A DNA stretch of 41,806 bases from Phenylobacterium sp. Root700 (GTDB taxonomy: Bacteria; Pseudomonadota; Alphaproteobacteria; Caulobacterales; Caulobacteraceae), in the NCBI RefSeq assembly GCF_001429025.1, contig NZ_LMHT01000011.1, positions 1 through 41,806 of the forward strand, in the 5' to 3' direction. A program made the translations under genes and the position numbers. The notes under the pieces were generated by a model. The model made no database searches. It saw only the letters and a list, made by a program, of their open reading frames with translations, and had not been told where the DNA came from. Positions 1-9,030 of this stretch are shown here, in pieces. Every line of letters starts with the position of its first letter. Within the stretch, counting starts at the first letter, position 1.

Positions 1-64
1 GCTCGCCGCCCCCAAGACGGGCCTCATCACGACGCTTCTCAAGCTCTTCAAGGATGTGCTTCAT
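1..64 (-). CDS. pccB: Acyl-CoA (propionyl-CoA) carboxylase beta subunit, 5' end only
   Basis: Read leftward from an ATG at 64, the visible residues are MKHILEELEKRRDEARLGGG, followed by E. This is the characteristic N-terminus of the carboxyltransferase (beta) subunit of propionyl/methylmalonyl-CoA carboxylases, which carboxylate propionyl-CoA to methylmalonyl-CoA together with a biotin-carrying alpha subunit. Only 21 codons are inside the window, so the catalytic domains cannot be checked. The gene is divergent from a ScfR/PccR-type regulator, the arrangement expected if that protein controls propionyl-CoA assimilation. The pccB identity is inferred from the short N-terminus plus this neighbour; another acyl-CoA carboxylase beta chain is possible. 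Confidence 0.72.
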   Translation of the reverse strand, partial: MKHILEELEKRRDEARLGGGE

Positions 65-70
65 GATGTC

Positions 71-80
71 TGTAAAATTG
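71..80. promoter_or_regulatory. Candidate acyl-CoA regulator site next to the pccB start
   Basis: TGTAAAATTG lies six bases upstream of the pccB start codon. The same ten bases recur exactly 120 bp away at 191-200, at the start of the divergent regulator gene. One copy at each start suggests binding sites of the regulator. This is inferred from repetition and position, not shown. Confidence 0.45.
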
Positions 81-188
81 TGTTGAGTGTGGCTACGGTG
101 AATCTCAGGCGTGAGCTTCCGTAGAGCGCGGCTGAGGGGTGTAATTCAATCCAGATCGTGCCAAGTTTTCGCGGTCGCTCGGATCGGA

Positions 189-204
189 TTTGTAAAATTG
201 CAAA
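189..204. promoter_or_regulatory. Candidate ScfR/PccR operator overlapping the regulator start
   Basis: TTTGTAAAATTGCAAA reads as an imperfect palindrome of the form TTTGYAA-N2-TTRCAAA. It resembles TTTGCAAA elements that I recall being described for PccR-type regulators in Rhodobacter, with different spacing. It covers the putative TTG start codon (198) of the regulator, so occupancy would be autoregulatory. Confidence 0.5.
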
Positions 205-1622
205 ATTCACGGAAGCTGTTTGTCGGGCCAAAGGTACGCGCCCTGAGGGAAGCCAAGGGCTGGAAGCTGGAGGCTTGCGCCCTGCGCCTGGGCGTCTCGG
301 TCAGCTACCTCTCGCAGATGGAGTCCAACCAGCGGCCGGTGACCTCGCGGGTGCTGATGGCCCTGGTCGAGACGTTCGAGATCCCGGCGGCGTTGCTCGA
401 CGCCGACGACGACCAGAGACTGATCGCCGACCTGCGGGAGGCCCTGGCCGACATCGGGCGCGGAGAGGCGCCGGTCGCGACCTCCGAATTGAGGCAGGCG
501 GTCCAGCAGGCGCCGACCTTTGCACGGCGGCACCTGGAGCTGCACCGCGCCTATCGCCAACTGGACGAGCGGTTGCGGCTGACCGAGGAGGCGGTGGCGC
601 TGGATGAATCGGCGGTGGCCAGTTCGCTGCTGCCCTACGAAGAAGTCCGCGACTTCTTCCACTTCAAGAACAACTACCTCCACGATCTCGACGTCGCCGC
701 CGAGGCCCTGGCCGAGGCCGCGATGGGGGAGGGCGGGCGCTTCGACGAAGCCGGCCTCGCGGCCCATCTGACGCAAGCCCTGGGCGTCACCGTCCAGCGG
801 GGCGCGAGCGGCGACCTGATGCGCCGCTACGATCCGGTCACACGGACGCTGTGGTTGAACGCCGCACAGGCCGACGAGACCCGCACCTTCCAGATGGCGT
901 TCCATCTGGTCTCCACGCAGCTGACCGAGCTGATCGAGCGCGAACTGCAGCGCGCCGGGCTCAAGAGCCGCGAAGCGGTGGACATCTGCCGTATCGGCCT
1001 GGGCAACTATGCGGCCGGCGCCTTCCTGATGCCCTATCGGCGTTTCGCCGCCGCCGCGCGGGGCGTGCGCCACGATATCGAGCAGTTGAGCCAGGCGTTC
1101 CATGTCAGCCTGGAACAGGTCAGCCACCGCCTCAGCACCCTGCAGCGTCCCGGCGAGCGCGGGGTGCCGATCTATTTCGTGCGGATGGACTACGCCGGCA
1201 ACATCACCAAGCGCCACAGCGCCACCCGCTTCCGGTTCGCGCGGTTCGGCGGGACCTGTCCGCTGTGGAACGTCCACGAGGCGATCGCTTCGCCCGACCG
1301 TTTCCTGGTGCAGATCGCCGAGATGCCGGACGGCTCGCGCTATCTCTGCGTCGCGCGTAGCATCGTGAAGCGCTCGGGGGCCTACATGTCGCCGGACCGC
1401 CGCTATGTGCTGGGGTTCGGGTGCGAGCTGCAATATGCGAGCGAGCTGGTCTATGGCGCGGGCCTCGACCTGAAAGGGCCGCCGGCGCGGATCGGGGTCA
1501 GTTGCCGGATCTGTGAGCGCAACGACTGTTCTCAGCGCGCCTTCCCGCCGGTCGACCGGCGCTTGACCGTGCCGCTCAATGAGCGCGCCATCGTGCCGTT
1601 TTCGCTCGACCCGTCGCGCTGA
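198..1622 (+). CDS. ScfR/PccR-type short-chain acyl-CoA transcriptional regulator
   Basis: Cytoplasmic DNA-binding regulator of the short-chain fatty acyl-CoA regulator family. Domains in order: an XRE-type helix-turn-helix near the N-terminus (VRALREAKGWKLEACALRLG, then SVSYLSQMESNQRPVT), a central IrrE/ImmA-like (DUF955) region, and a C-terminal DUF2083 region ending in the conserved cysteine cluster SCRICERNDCSQRAFPP. Members of this family sense acyl-CoAs and control propionyl-CoA carboxylase genes, which fits the divergent pccB. Start: homologues begin just before the RKLFVGPK motif, which favours TTG at 198. An in-frame ATG at 111 would add 29 residues of atypical composition. The TTG sits inside a TTTGTAAA/ATTGCAAA element. 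Family confident; inducer inferred. Confidence 0.85.
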   Translation: MQNSRKLFVGPKVRALREAKGWKLEACALRLGVSVSYLSQMESNQRPVTSRVLMALVETFEIPAALLDADDDQRLIADLREALADIGRGEAPVATSELRQAVQQAPTFARRHLELHRAYRQLDERLRLTEEAVALDESAVASSLLPYEEVRDFFHFKNNYLHDLDVAAEALAEAAMGEGGRFDEAGLAAHLTQALGVTVQRGASGDLMRRYDPVTRTLWLNAAQADETRTFQMAFHLVSTQLTELIERELQRAGLKSREAVDICRIGLGNYAAGAFLMPYRRFAAAARGVRHDIEQLSQAFHVSLEQVSHRLSTLQRPGERGVPIYFVRMDYAGNITKRHSATRFRFARFGGTCPLWNVHEAIASPDRFLVQIAEMPDGSRYLCVARSIVKRSGAYMSPDRRYVLGFGCELQYASELVYGAGLDLKGPPARIGVSCRICERNDCSQRAFPPVDRRLTVPLNERAIVPFSLDPSR

Positions 1623-1683
1623 CGGGCTTCGTAATCAACTGATTGTAGAGCTTCAGGGAACGACAACTCTGTAGCATAGTGAG

Positions 1684-3894
1684 GTGGCTGCATGCGGGGC
1701 TGCCTTGGATATTCGGCTTTTCCTTAGCGAGCTGAAGAAACGAAACGTGGTCCGCGTGGCCGGCGTCTACACGGTCACGGCCTGGGGCGGCTTTCAAGTC
1801 GCCAAGACGATCCTTGAAACCCTCGACCTGCCCAAGTGGATATCTGCGCTCATCTTGATGCTGCTGGTCCTGGGGCTGCCGATCGTGCTGCTGCTGTCCT
1901 GGGCGTTCGAGCTCGCCCCCGACGGTTCGATCCGGCGCACCCGCGCCAGCGAGGGCGACGAGCCCAAGCGCCGGCTGAACTGGATGGATTGGGCGGCGCT
2001 GGCCGCGATCGTCGTGGTGGCCATCGTCTTCACGGCCACGACTTTGGGACTGGTCGGATCGTTGGGGCGCGACGGACCCGCGGGCCTGCAGATGGCGGCC
2101 TCGAACAAGTCGGTGGCGGTGCTGCCCTTCGCCAATTTCAGCAACGCCCAGGACGCGGAGTATTTCGCCGACGGCCTGACCGAAGAGGTGATCAACAGCC
2201 TGGCCCAGGTGCCGGACCTGAAGGTCGCAGGCCGGACCTCGGCCTTCTATTTCAAGGGCCGGAACGAGGACGTGCGCGAGATCGGCCGCAAGCTGAACGT
2301 CGCCCATGTGGTGGAGGGCAGCGTCCGGCGCTCGGGCAACCGGCTGCGGGTGACCTGCCAGCTGGTCAGCGTCAAGAACGGCTATCACCTGTGGTCGGAG
2401 ACCTACGACCGCACGATGGACGACGCCTTCGCCATCCAGACCGAGATCGCCGACGGGGTCGCCGAGGCCCTGAAGGTGGAGCTGCACGCCGGGGGCGAGA
2501 CGCGGCCGGCGCCCCGCGATCCTGAGGTCTATCGGCTGGAGGTCGTGGCCAAGGGGCAGCTGCGCCGCATGGGCAAGGCGCAGGTCCAATCGGCCCAGGC
2601 GATCTACAAGCGCCTGATCGAGATGGAGCCGGACAACGCCGAAGTGCACGCCGACTACGCCTACGCCACCGCCTACCTCGTGCAAAACCATCTGGAGGGC
2701 GACTTCCTGCCCTCGGTGCGCGACGCCCAGGCGCAGATCGCCAAGGCGCTGGAGTTGGATCCGAAATCCTCGTCGGCCTATGTCGCCAAGGGGATGCTCA
2801 ATGCGATCCTGTTTATTCGGGAAGGGCGCCAGAGCGCCGAGATCGAGGCCGAGGCCGCCTATCGCCGCGCCGTCGAACTGGCCCCGCGCGATCCCGAGGC
2901 GCTCAGCCTGCTGGGCGACTTCATCTCCGGGCGCAAGCCGCAGGAGGCGGTGATCTATCTGCGCCGGGCGCTGGAGATCGACCCGCTGGACCGGATCGCC
3001 AACAACGCCCTGGCCGGGTCGCTGGTCGCCACCGACCACCTCGCCGAGGCTGAGCAGCGCTATCGCTCGAACGTCGAGCTGTTCCCCGACTTCGTGGATT
3101 CAAAGGAGCAGCTGGCCGATCTCCTGCTGCAGGAGGGAAAGCTGGATCAGTCGGCGATCTGGTACGAGAAGGCGGCCGCCCCCCATACCGATCCCGCGGC
3201 TTCGCTGGCGCTGGCCAACGTCTATTACAATCTCGGCCTGCTCCGTCAGGCCGAGGCGGTCCTGGACGCCTGGAAGACCCATCCGGTGGTCGGCGAGTTG
3301 ACCACCGCGATCGAGATGGTTGTGGCGCGCGACTATCAGGGCCTGCTGTCGCTCTCGCAGGCGAAGATGACGGCGCCCGATCCCGATCCGGTCTGGCGCA
3401 GCGGAGTGATCATCGCGGCTGCGTCGAACGGCCAGTTCGACATCGCCCGCGAGCAGTTGCTGGTCGAGGCGCCGGACATGTTCAAGCCGACGCCGGTCGT
3501 CTCGCCCCGGCTTGCGAACGAGGCGGCGGGCGCGGCCTACATCATCGGAGAAACCGGCGACCGGGGGCAGGCGCGGCGGATACTCACCTCGTTGCTCGAC
3601 GTCACACAACCGCGGCCTGGGCTACGCCAGAGCCACCCCCGGCAGATCGCGCGTCTCAAGGCCTATGTGATGCTGGGCGACAAGGATCGCGGCCTGGCCG
3701 AGCTTCGCGCTGCGATCGATGGCGGCTATCGCCAGCTCTACGACACCGACGGCTTCATGCGGCTCGACGACTATCCGATGCTGACGCCGCTGCGCGACGA
3801 CCCACGGTTCAAGGGCATGATCGCCGAGGTCGAGGCCGACAACGCCCGCATGCGTCAGGCGCTGCTGTCGCAATCGGCGTCACCGGCGCGCTGA
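1684..3894 (+). CDS. Membrane-anchored TolB-like/TPR protein
   Basis: A 736-residue protein of the type that begins 'SELKKRNVVRVAGVY', found as membrane-linked TPR proteins in many proteobacteria. The N-terminal ~125 residues contain hydrophobic segments at about 52-75 and 103-125. Residues ~142-260 form a FlgO/TolB-N-like domain (SVAVLPFANFSN, then FADGLTEEVINSLAQ). The rest, ~265-730, is a chain of TPR-like helical repeats. Related architectures are often fused to adenylate cyclase or winged-helix modules; neither is visible here, so it may be a scaffold or sensor. The start is GTG at 1684, or possibly TTG at 1705, which would give the more typical N-terminus. It follows the ScfR-type gene by 61 bp on the same strand. 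Exact role unknown. Confidence 0.8.
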   Translation: MAACGAALDIRLFLSELKKRNVVRVAGVYTVTAWGGFQVAKTILETLDLPKWISALILMLLVLGLPIVLLLSWAFELAPDGSIRRTRASEGDEPKRRLNWMDWAALAAIVVVAIVFTATTLGLVGSLGRDGPAGLQMAASNKSVAVLPFANFSNAQDAEYFADGLTEEVINSLAQVPDLKVAGRTSAFYFKGRNEDVREIGRKLNVAHVVEGSVRRSGNRLRVTCQLVSVKNGYHLWSETYDRTMDDAFAIQTEIADGVAEALKVELHAGGETRPAPRDPEVYRLEVVAKGQLRRMGKAQVQSAQAIYKRLIEMEPDNAEVHADYAYATAYLVQNHLEGDFLPSVRDAQAQIAKALELDPKSSSAYVAKGMLNAILFIREGRQSAEIEAEAAYRRAVELAPRDPEALSLLGDFISGRKPQEAVIYLRRALEIDPLDRIANNALAGSLVATDHLAEAEQRYRSNVELFPDFVDSKEQLADLLLQEGKLDQSAIWYEKAAAPHTDPAASLALANVYYNLGLLRQAEAVLDAWKTHPVVGELTTAIEMVVARDYQGLLSLSQAKMTAPDPDPVWRSGVIIAAASNGQFDIAREQLLVEAPDMFKPTPVVSPRLANEAAGAAYIIGETGDRGQARRILTSLLDVTQPRPGLRQSHPRQIARLKAYVMLGDKDRGLAELRAAIDGGYRQLYDTDGFMRLDDYPMLTPLRDDPRFKGMIAEVEADNARMRQALLSQSASPAR

Positions 3895-3929
3895 AGGCGC
3901 CGTCAGGCGCGCCAAATCTATGACCCGGC

Positions 3930-5270
3930 ATGGTCGGTGGCGAAAAGAACTGGCGGCCCTGCGGCCAAAGGCTATTGAGGCATATTGCATACAGTCTCGA
4001 CTCCGGGGGGAGCGTCCTCATTTTCAAGGTTTCAGGTTTTGGACCCGCGGCCGGAGTTTGGCCGGCGATCGCCGGTTGCGCCGTGCTTCTCTCGGCGACG
4101 TCGCCGGCCTTCGCCGCCGATGGCGTGCCGACGCCGCCCACCGCAGGCGTAAATTGGGATAAGGGCACGCCGGAATTCGTCAGCGCCGACGGCCAATTCA
4201 GCTTCCGGCTCAAGGGCCGGATGATGCTGGACGCCGCGACCACCAGCGGGTCGAGCTACCCGCTACGGAACCGCTCCGGCGATGAACTCAGGACCCTGCG
4301 GCTGGGCTTCGACGGGATGGTCGGCGATCACCTCTACTACACCTTCGAAACCGACTTCGCCGGCGACAAGCCTGCGGTGAAGGGCGCCTACATCGCCTGG
4401 CGCACGCCCCACAGCGAGCTCACGGTCGGCAACCGGCTGAGCGAGCGGGGCGTCGAAGGCTCCAGCAGTTCCGACGGCACTCCGTTCATGGAGCGTAACG
4501 CCGTCGCCTCGGCCACCGCCCCGCTGAAGGGCTTCTACGGCCTGGGCGTGATCGGCAAGGTCTATGGCCGCGACTGGCACATCGCCGCTCAGGTCGCTGG
4601 TGATGATCCCGGCAATCGCGGCGTCGCCAGGGACACCGTCACCTACATGGTCCGTGGCCACTGGAACCCGATCAAGACCCGACAGGCTGCGGTCCATCTC
4701 GGCGCCTGGGGGTTCTACGAGAACTATCCTTCGGACCTAGCCAGCCTGTCGCGCACCACCACCTGGGCGGGGCACGTCAATGATCGGCTCCAGGTTCCGC
4801 TGGGGGCTCTGCGCGATCCGGTGGATGGGATCGGCTATGGCCTGGAGCTGGGCGGCGTCGCCGGTCCGCGCTGGAGCTTCCTCGAGGTCGGGCGCCGCGA
4901 GATCGAGACCCGGACCGAGCATGTCGAGGTCGAGGCGCTGTCGGTCTCGGCCGGCTGGATGATCACCGGCGAGACGCCCTCCTATTCCCCGCGTGGCGGC
5001 ACGCTCACCAAGGTTGCGCCCAAGTCTCCGCTGTCCAAGGGCGGGCTCGGCGCGCTGGAGATCGCGGTGCGCTACCAGCTGCTCGACAACACCGACGCGG
5101 CGACCGGCGGCAAGGGGCAGGAGGCCAGCGTCGGCCTCAACTGGCGCCTGGAGGAATGGATGCGGCTGATGGTCAATCTCAGCCACTGGGAGGTCGACCA
5201 CAAGGTCGGCCGGTACGCCGGAAACGACACCGGCGAGAGCCTGGCCGGCCGCGTGCTGGTGTCGTTCTAG
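3930..5270 (+). CDS. OprO/OprP-type outer-membrane porin
   Basis: Resembles phosphate-selective porin O/P family beta-barrels: a signal peptide ending SATSPAFA before ADG, then 'FSFRLKGRMMLDAATTSG', 'LRLGFDGMVGDHLYYTFETDFA' and alternating amphipathic strands to a C-terminal LVSF, the aromatic end typical of barrels. Such porins pass phosphate, polyphosphate or other anions; the substrate here is not determined. The start is doubtful. ATG at 3930 has no ribosome-binding site and puts about 40 residues before the signal hydrophobic core. A strong GGGGGGAG (4005-4012) stands seven bases before an in-frame ATT at 4020, which would give a normal signal peptide; TTG at 3975 is another option. It converges on the P450 gene. 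Confidence 0.85.
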   Translation: MVGGEKNWRPCGQRLLRHIAYSLDSGGSVLIFKVSGFGPAAGVWPAIAGCAVLLSATSPAFAADGVPTPPTAGVNWDKGTPEFVSADGQFSFRLKGRMMLDAATTSGSSYPLRNRSGDELRTLRLGFDGMVGDHLYYTFETDFAGDKPAVKGAYIAWRTPHSELTVGNRLSERGVEGSSSSDGTPFMERNAVASATAPLKGFYGLGVIGKVYGRDWHIAAQVAGDDPGNRGVARDTVTYMVRGHWNPIKTRQAAVHLGAWGFYENYPSDLASLSRTTTWAGHVNDRLQVPLGALRDPVDGIGYGLELGGVAGPRWSFLEVGRREIETRTEHVEVEALSVSAGWMITGETPSYSPRGGTLTKVAPKSPLSKGGLGALEIAVRYQLLDNTDAATGGKGQEASVGLNWRLEEWMRLMVNLSHWEVDHKVGRYAGNDTGESLAGRVLVSF

Positions 5271-5292
5271 AGGCGGGGCTTCGCGCCCTACG

Positions 5293-5322
5293 CGTCATCC
5301 TCCGGTGAGCCGAAGGATGACG
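5293..5322. terminator. Hairpin between convergent porin and P450 genes
   Basis: CGTCATCCT and AGGATGACG form a perfect 9-bp stem, with further CCGG-type pairing inside. It lies between the stops of the two convergent genes and probably terminates or protects both transcripts. There is no T-tract, and the CGTCATCC form also resembles a dispersed intergenic hairpin repeat. Confidence 0.5.
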
Positions 5323-5334
5323 AGCGAGGCGGCC

Positions 5335-6612
5335 CTAGAGCTTGGTGGGGATCACCACCTGCAGGTTCTCGTAGCCCTTCACGAAGGAGGAGGGGACGCG
5401 CTTGGGCTCGGCCACCACCTGAATGGTCGGGAAGCGCTTGAGCACCTCTTCCCAGAGGATCTTGAGCTGCAGTTCGGCCAGCCGGTTGCCGACGCAGCGG
5501 TGGATGCCGAAGCCGAAGGACAGGTGCTGGCGGGGCCGTTCACGGTCGATGAGGTAGGCGTTGGGGTTCTCGATCACCTCGTCGTCGCGGTTGCCCGAGA
5601 CGTACCACATGATGACCTTGTCGCCCTTCTTGAGCTGCTTGCCGCCAAGCTCGGTGTCCTGGTTCACGGTCCGGCGCATGTGGGCCAGCGGGGTCTGCCA
5701 ACGAATGGTCTCGGAGACCATCGACGGGATCAGCTCGGGATTGTCGCGCAGCTTTTGATACTGGTCGGGGTTCTGGTTCAGGGCGACGACCGAGCCGGTC
5801 ATGGTGTTGCGGGTGGTGTCGTTGCCGCCGACGATCAGCAGGATCAGGTTTCCCAGATACTCCATGCGATCCATGTTCCGGGTGGCCTCGCCATGGGCCA
5901 GCATCGAGATCAGGTCGCCCTTGGGTTCGGCGTTGACCCGCTCGTTCCAGAGCCGCGTGAAGTAGTCCACGCACTCGAACAGCTCGGCCTGGCGTTCCTG
6001 TTCGACGATCTCGGGATCTTCCGAGCTGAACAGGCCCGAGTTCGGGCCGGCGGTGGCCACGTCAGACCAGCGGGTCAGCTTGCGGCGTTCTTCCCAGGGG
6101 AAGTCGAACAGGGTGGCCAGCATCTGGGTGGTCAGTTCGATCGAGACCTTGTCGACCCAGTCGAACTCTACGCCGATCGGCAGGCTGTCGAGCGTTTGGC
6201 AAATCCGCTCGCGGATCAGCGGCTCCAGCACGTGCAGGTTGGCCGGCGAGACGATCGGACTGACGGTCTTGCGCTGAACGTCGTGTTTGGGCGGGTCCAT
6301 CGCGATGAACATCGGCATCACGAAGTCTTCCTTGGGATCGAAGATCGTGATCGCCGGCTCGGACGAGTAGATGTCGTGGCTGGTGTCCACGGTCATGATG
6401 TCGTTGTACTTGGTCACCGACCAGTAGGGGCCGTCCTCGTGGAGGCCTTCCGGGTGGTAGTGGACCGGGTCTTCGGCGCGCAGGCGCTCGAAGTAGGGCC
6501 ACATGGCGTCGGTCCGGAACAGCTCCGGATCGGCCACGTTTATCTCGTCCAGCGGCATGGCGTAGGCCTTTGCACGCGCCTCGGCCTTGAGATCGATCGC
6601 ACCGTCGCTCAT
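5335..6612 (-). CDS. Cytochrome P450, CYP153 (alkane/fatty-acid terminal hydroxylase) type
   Basis: A 425-residue soluble bacterial P450. Visible motifs: MFIAMDPPKHDVQRKTVSPI (101-120), I-helix GGNDTTRN (262-269), ExxR as ETIR (301-304), and the heme loop FGFGIHRCVGNRLAE with Cys373. The whole pattern, including 'EFDWVDKVSIELTTQMLATLFDFPW', matches CYP153A enzymes, which hydroxylate the terminal carbon of medium-chain alkanes and related substrates using a ferredoxin and a ferredoxin reductase. Neither redox partner is encoded nearby. Start: ATG at 6612, with GGAGG eight bases upstream; an in-frame upstream extension lacks this. It is divergent from an OYE-type reductase across a region holding a palindrome. 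Substrate inferred from family. Confidence 0.9.
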   Translation of the reverse strand: MSDGAIDLKAEARAKAYAMPLDEINVADPELFRTDAMWPYFERLRAEDPVHYHPEGLHEDGPYWSVTKYNDIMTVDTSHDIYSSEPAITIFDPKEDFVMPMFIAMDPPKHDVQRKTVSPIVSPANLHVLEPLIRERICQTLDSLPIGVEFDWVDKVSIELTTQMLATLFDFPWEERRKLTRWSDVATAGPNSGLFSSEDPEIVEQERQAELFECVDYFTRLWNERVNAEPKGDLISMLAHGEATRNMDRMEYLGNLILLIVGGNDTTRNTMTGSVVALNQNPDQYQKLRDNPELIPSMVSETIRWQTPLAHMRRTVNQDTELGGKQLKKGDKVIMWYVSGNRDDEVIENPNAYLIDRERPRQHLSFGFGIHRCVGNRLAELQLKILWEEVLKRFPTIQVVAEPKRVPSSFVKGYENLQVVIPTKL

Positions 6613-6722
6613 GACAATTTCCTCCGGGATCCGGGTCTTTGGGTGACCGCTGTTCACCTGACAATGGCGCCGTATGGGCTTCAGGGGAAGTTGCGGGTGT
6701 GCAACAGAAAATCTTAACTGAC

Positions 6723-6742
6723 AAAGCGACCGGTCGTGCTTT
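6723..6742. promoter_or_regulatory. Palindromic candidate operator between P450 and OYE genes
   Basis: A 10-bp perfect palindrome CGACCGGTCG (6727-6736) is flanked by AAAGC on the left and GCTTT on the right, which also pair but with a one-base offset. The GACCGGTC core is the kind of site bound by TetR-family repressors. It lies in the 169-bp divergent region, 40 bp before the OYE start. No regulator gene is adjacent, so the cognate protein is unknown. Confidence 0.4.
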
Positions 6743-6781
6743 ATTCAGCTAGCGAACGTCTGTTTGAATTCCGGAGCGCCC

Positions 6782-7882
<1,101 letters not shown>

Positions 7883-7888
7883 GGTTCT

Positions 7889-7988
7889 AGTCCCCCTCCG
7901 TCGCGCTGCGCGCGCCACCTCCCCCAGCGGGGAGGACCAGATGCTCCCCCGCTGGGGGAGCTGGCGGCGAAGCCGACTGAGGGGGAAC
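7889..7988. repeat. Long intergenic inverted repeat (about 100 bp)
   Basis: The left arm starts AGTCCCCCTCCGTCG and runs through CACCTCCCCCAGCGGGG; the right arm runs CCCCGCTGGGGGAG through GACTGAGGGGGAACT. The arms pair over about 43 bp with a few mismatches around a 13-base loop. It fills the gap between the convergent OYE and SMP-30 genes. Elements of the TCCCCCTCCGTCG...GGAGGGGGA type are common dispersed intergenic repeats in alphaproteobacteria. It may also act as a bidirectional terminator. Confidence 0.8.
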
Positions 7989-7992
7989 TTAT

Positions 7993-8904
7993 CTAAGCGT
8001 TGAAGTTCAGCTTCAGCCCCGCGCGCGGCCAGGTGGTCTTGTAGAGCTTGCCGGTCGAGGACGCGGTGATCCAGGCGGTCATCATGTCCGATCCGCCGAA
8101 GCAGATGTTGGTCACGATCAGGTCGGGCACCGGATAGTGCTCGGTCGTGCCCGAGGGATCGAAGGCGGTGATGCCGCCGTTCAGGATCGTCGCCACGCAG
8201 ACCTTGCCGGAGGCCTCGACCGCCAGACTGTCGAGGAACTGCACGCCGGGCAGGTTGGCGACCGAGCGGCCCGCGGCGAAGCCGGTCGCCGGCGCCAGGA
8301 CGCCGGGCTCGACGACGTCGAACGCCCACAGCCGGCCAAGCTGGGTGTCGGCCAGATAGACAGTCTTCTCATCGGGCGAGAGGCCCACGCCGTTCGGCGA
8401 GATCAGGTGGTCGCGCTGGCGGCTGACGTGGCTGCCGTCGATCTTGGCGTAATAGAGCGCGCCGAACTTGCGGCCCTCGTTCGTGCCGCAGCCGTGGTCG
8501 GAGAACCAGAACCCGCCCTGCTTGTCGAACACCAGGTCGTTGGGGCCGACGAAGGGGCGGCCGTCGCAGGTCTCATAGAGGGTTTTCAGCTCGCCGGTGG
8601 CGAGGTCGAAGCGCTGGATGTAGCCGCCCGTGTGGGTGTCCGGCGTTGGGCCGGGAATGGTCAGGCCGTCCTGCTGGGGCCAGGTGAACGAGCCGCCGTT
8701 GTTGGTGATGTAGATCGCGCCGTCCGGGCCGATGGCCGCGCCGTTCGGGCCGCCGCCGGTCTCGACCACGGTCTCCTTGCGGCCGTCGGGATAGACGCGG
8801 GTCAGCCGCTGACCCTTGATCTCGGTGAGGATCACCGAGCCGTCGGCCATGGCGATCGGGCCTTCCGGAAACTCGAAGCCCTCGGCGACTAGCTGCATGT
8901 CCAT
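7993..8904 (-). CDS. SMP-30/gluconolactonase/LRE-like hydrolase
   Basis: A 303-residue six-bladed beta-propeller of the SMP-30/gluconolactonase family. It starts EGFEFPEGPIAMADGS, where the glutamate of FPEGP is a likely metal ligand. Further family motifs are GGPNGAAIGPDGAIYITNN, VGPNDLVFDKQGGFWFSDHG and SPNGVGLSPDEKTVYLADT. Family enzymes use a divalent cation to open lactones or hydrolyse organophosphate-like esters. ATG at 8904 has GAGG eight bases upstream; a second ATG is two codons in. No signal peptide is seen, so it should be cytoplasmic. The specific lactone substrate is unknown. Confidence 0.85.
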   Translation of the reverse strand: MDMQLVAEGFEFPEGPIAMADGSVILTEIKGQRLTRVYPDGRKETVVETGGGPNGAAIGPDGAIYITNNGGSFTWPQQDGLTIPGPTPDTHTGGYIQRFDLATGELKTLYETCDGRPFVGPNDLVFDKQGGFWFSDHGCGTNEGRKFGALYYAKIDGSHVSRQRDHLISPNGVGLSPDEKTVYLADTQLGRLWAFDVVEPGVLAPATGFAAGRSVANLPGVQFLDSLAVEASGKVCVATILNGGITAFDPSGTTEHYPVPDLIVTNICFGGSDMMTAWITASSTGKLYKTTWPRAGLKLNFNA

Positions 8905-9003
8905 GGTCGTTTCCTCGCGCGGTCACCGCACGGATCGGCGGCGTTCGAGGGCGACTATGACCGATCGGCGCGGCGGCGACAGCCGGAATTTAAACGGCCG
9001 TTC

Positions 9004-9022
9004 GCCTTCCGCGAGGGAAGGC
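9004..9022 (-). terminator. Stem-loop after folA
   Basis: GCCTTCC and GGAAGGC form a 7-bp stem with a GCGAG loop, just beyond the folA stop on the leftward strand. There is no immediate U-tract, but TTTAAATT follows about 12 bases later. Possible weak terminator separating folA from the SMP-30 gene. Confidence 0.4.
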
Positions 9023-9030
9023 CGCGGGCC

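Noticed and set aside
5305..6717. A 470-codon rightward open frame opposite the P450 gene
   Set aside because: It is the antisense shadow of the P450; its translation has no family motif and the P450 strand has full catalytic motifs and a ribosome-binding site.
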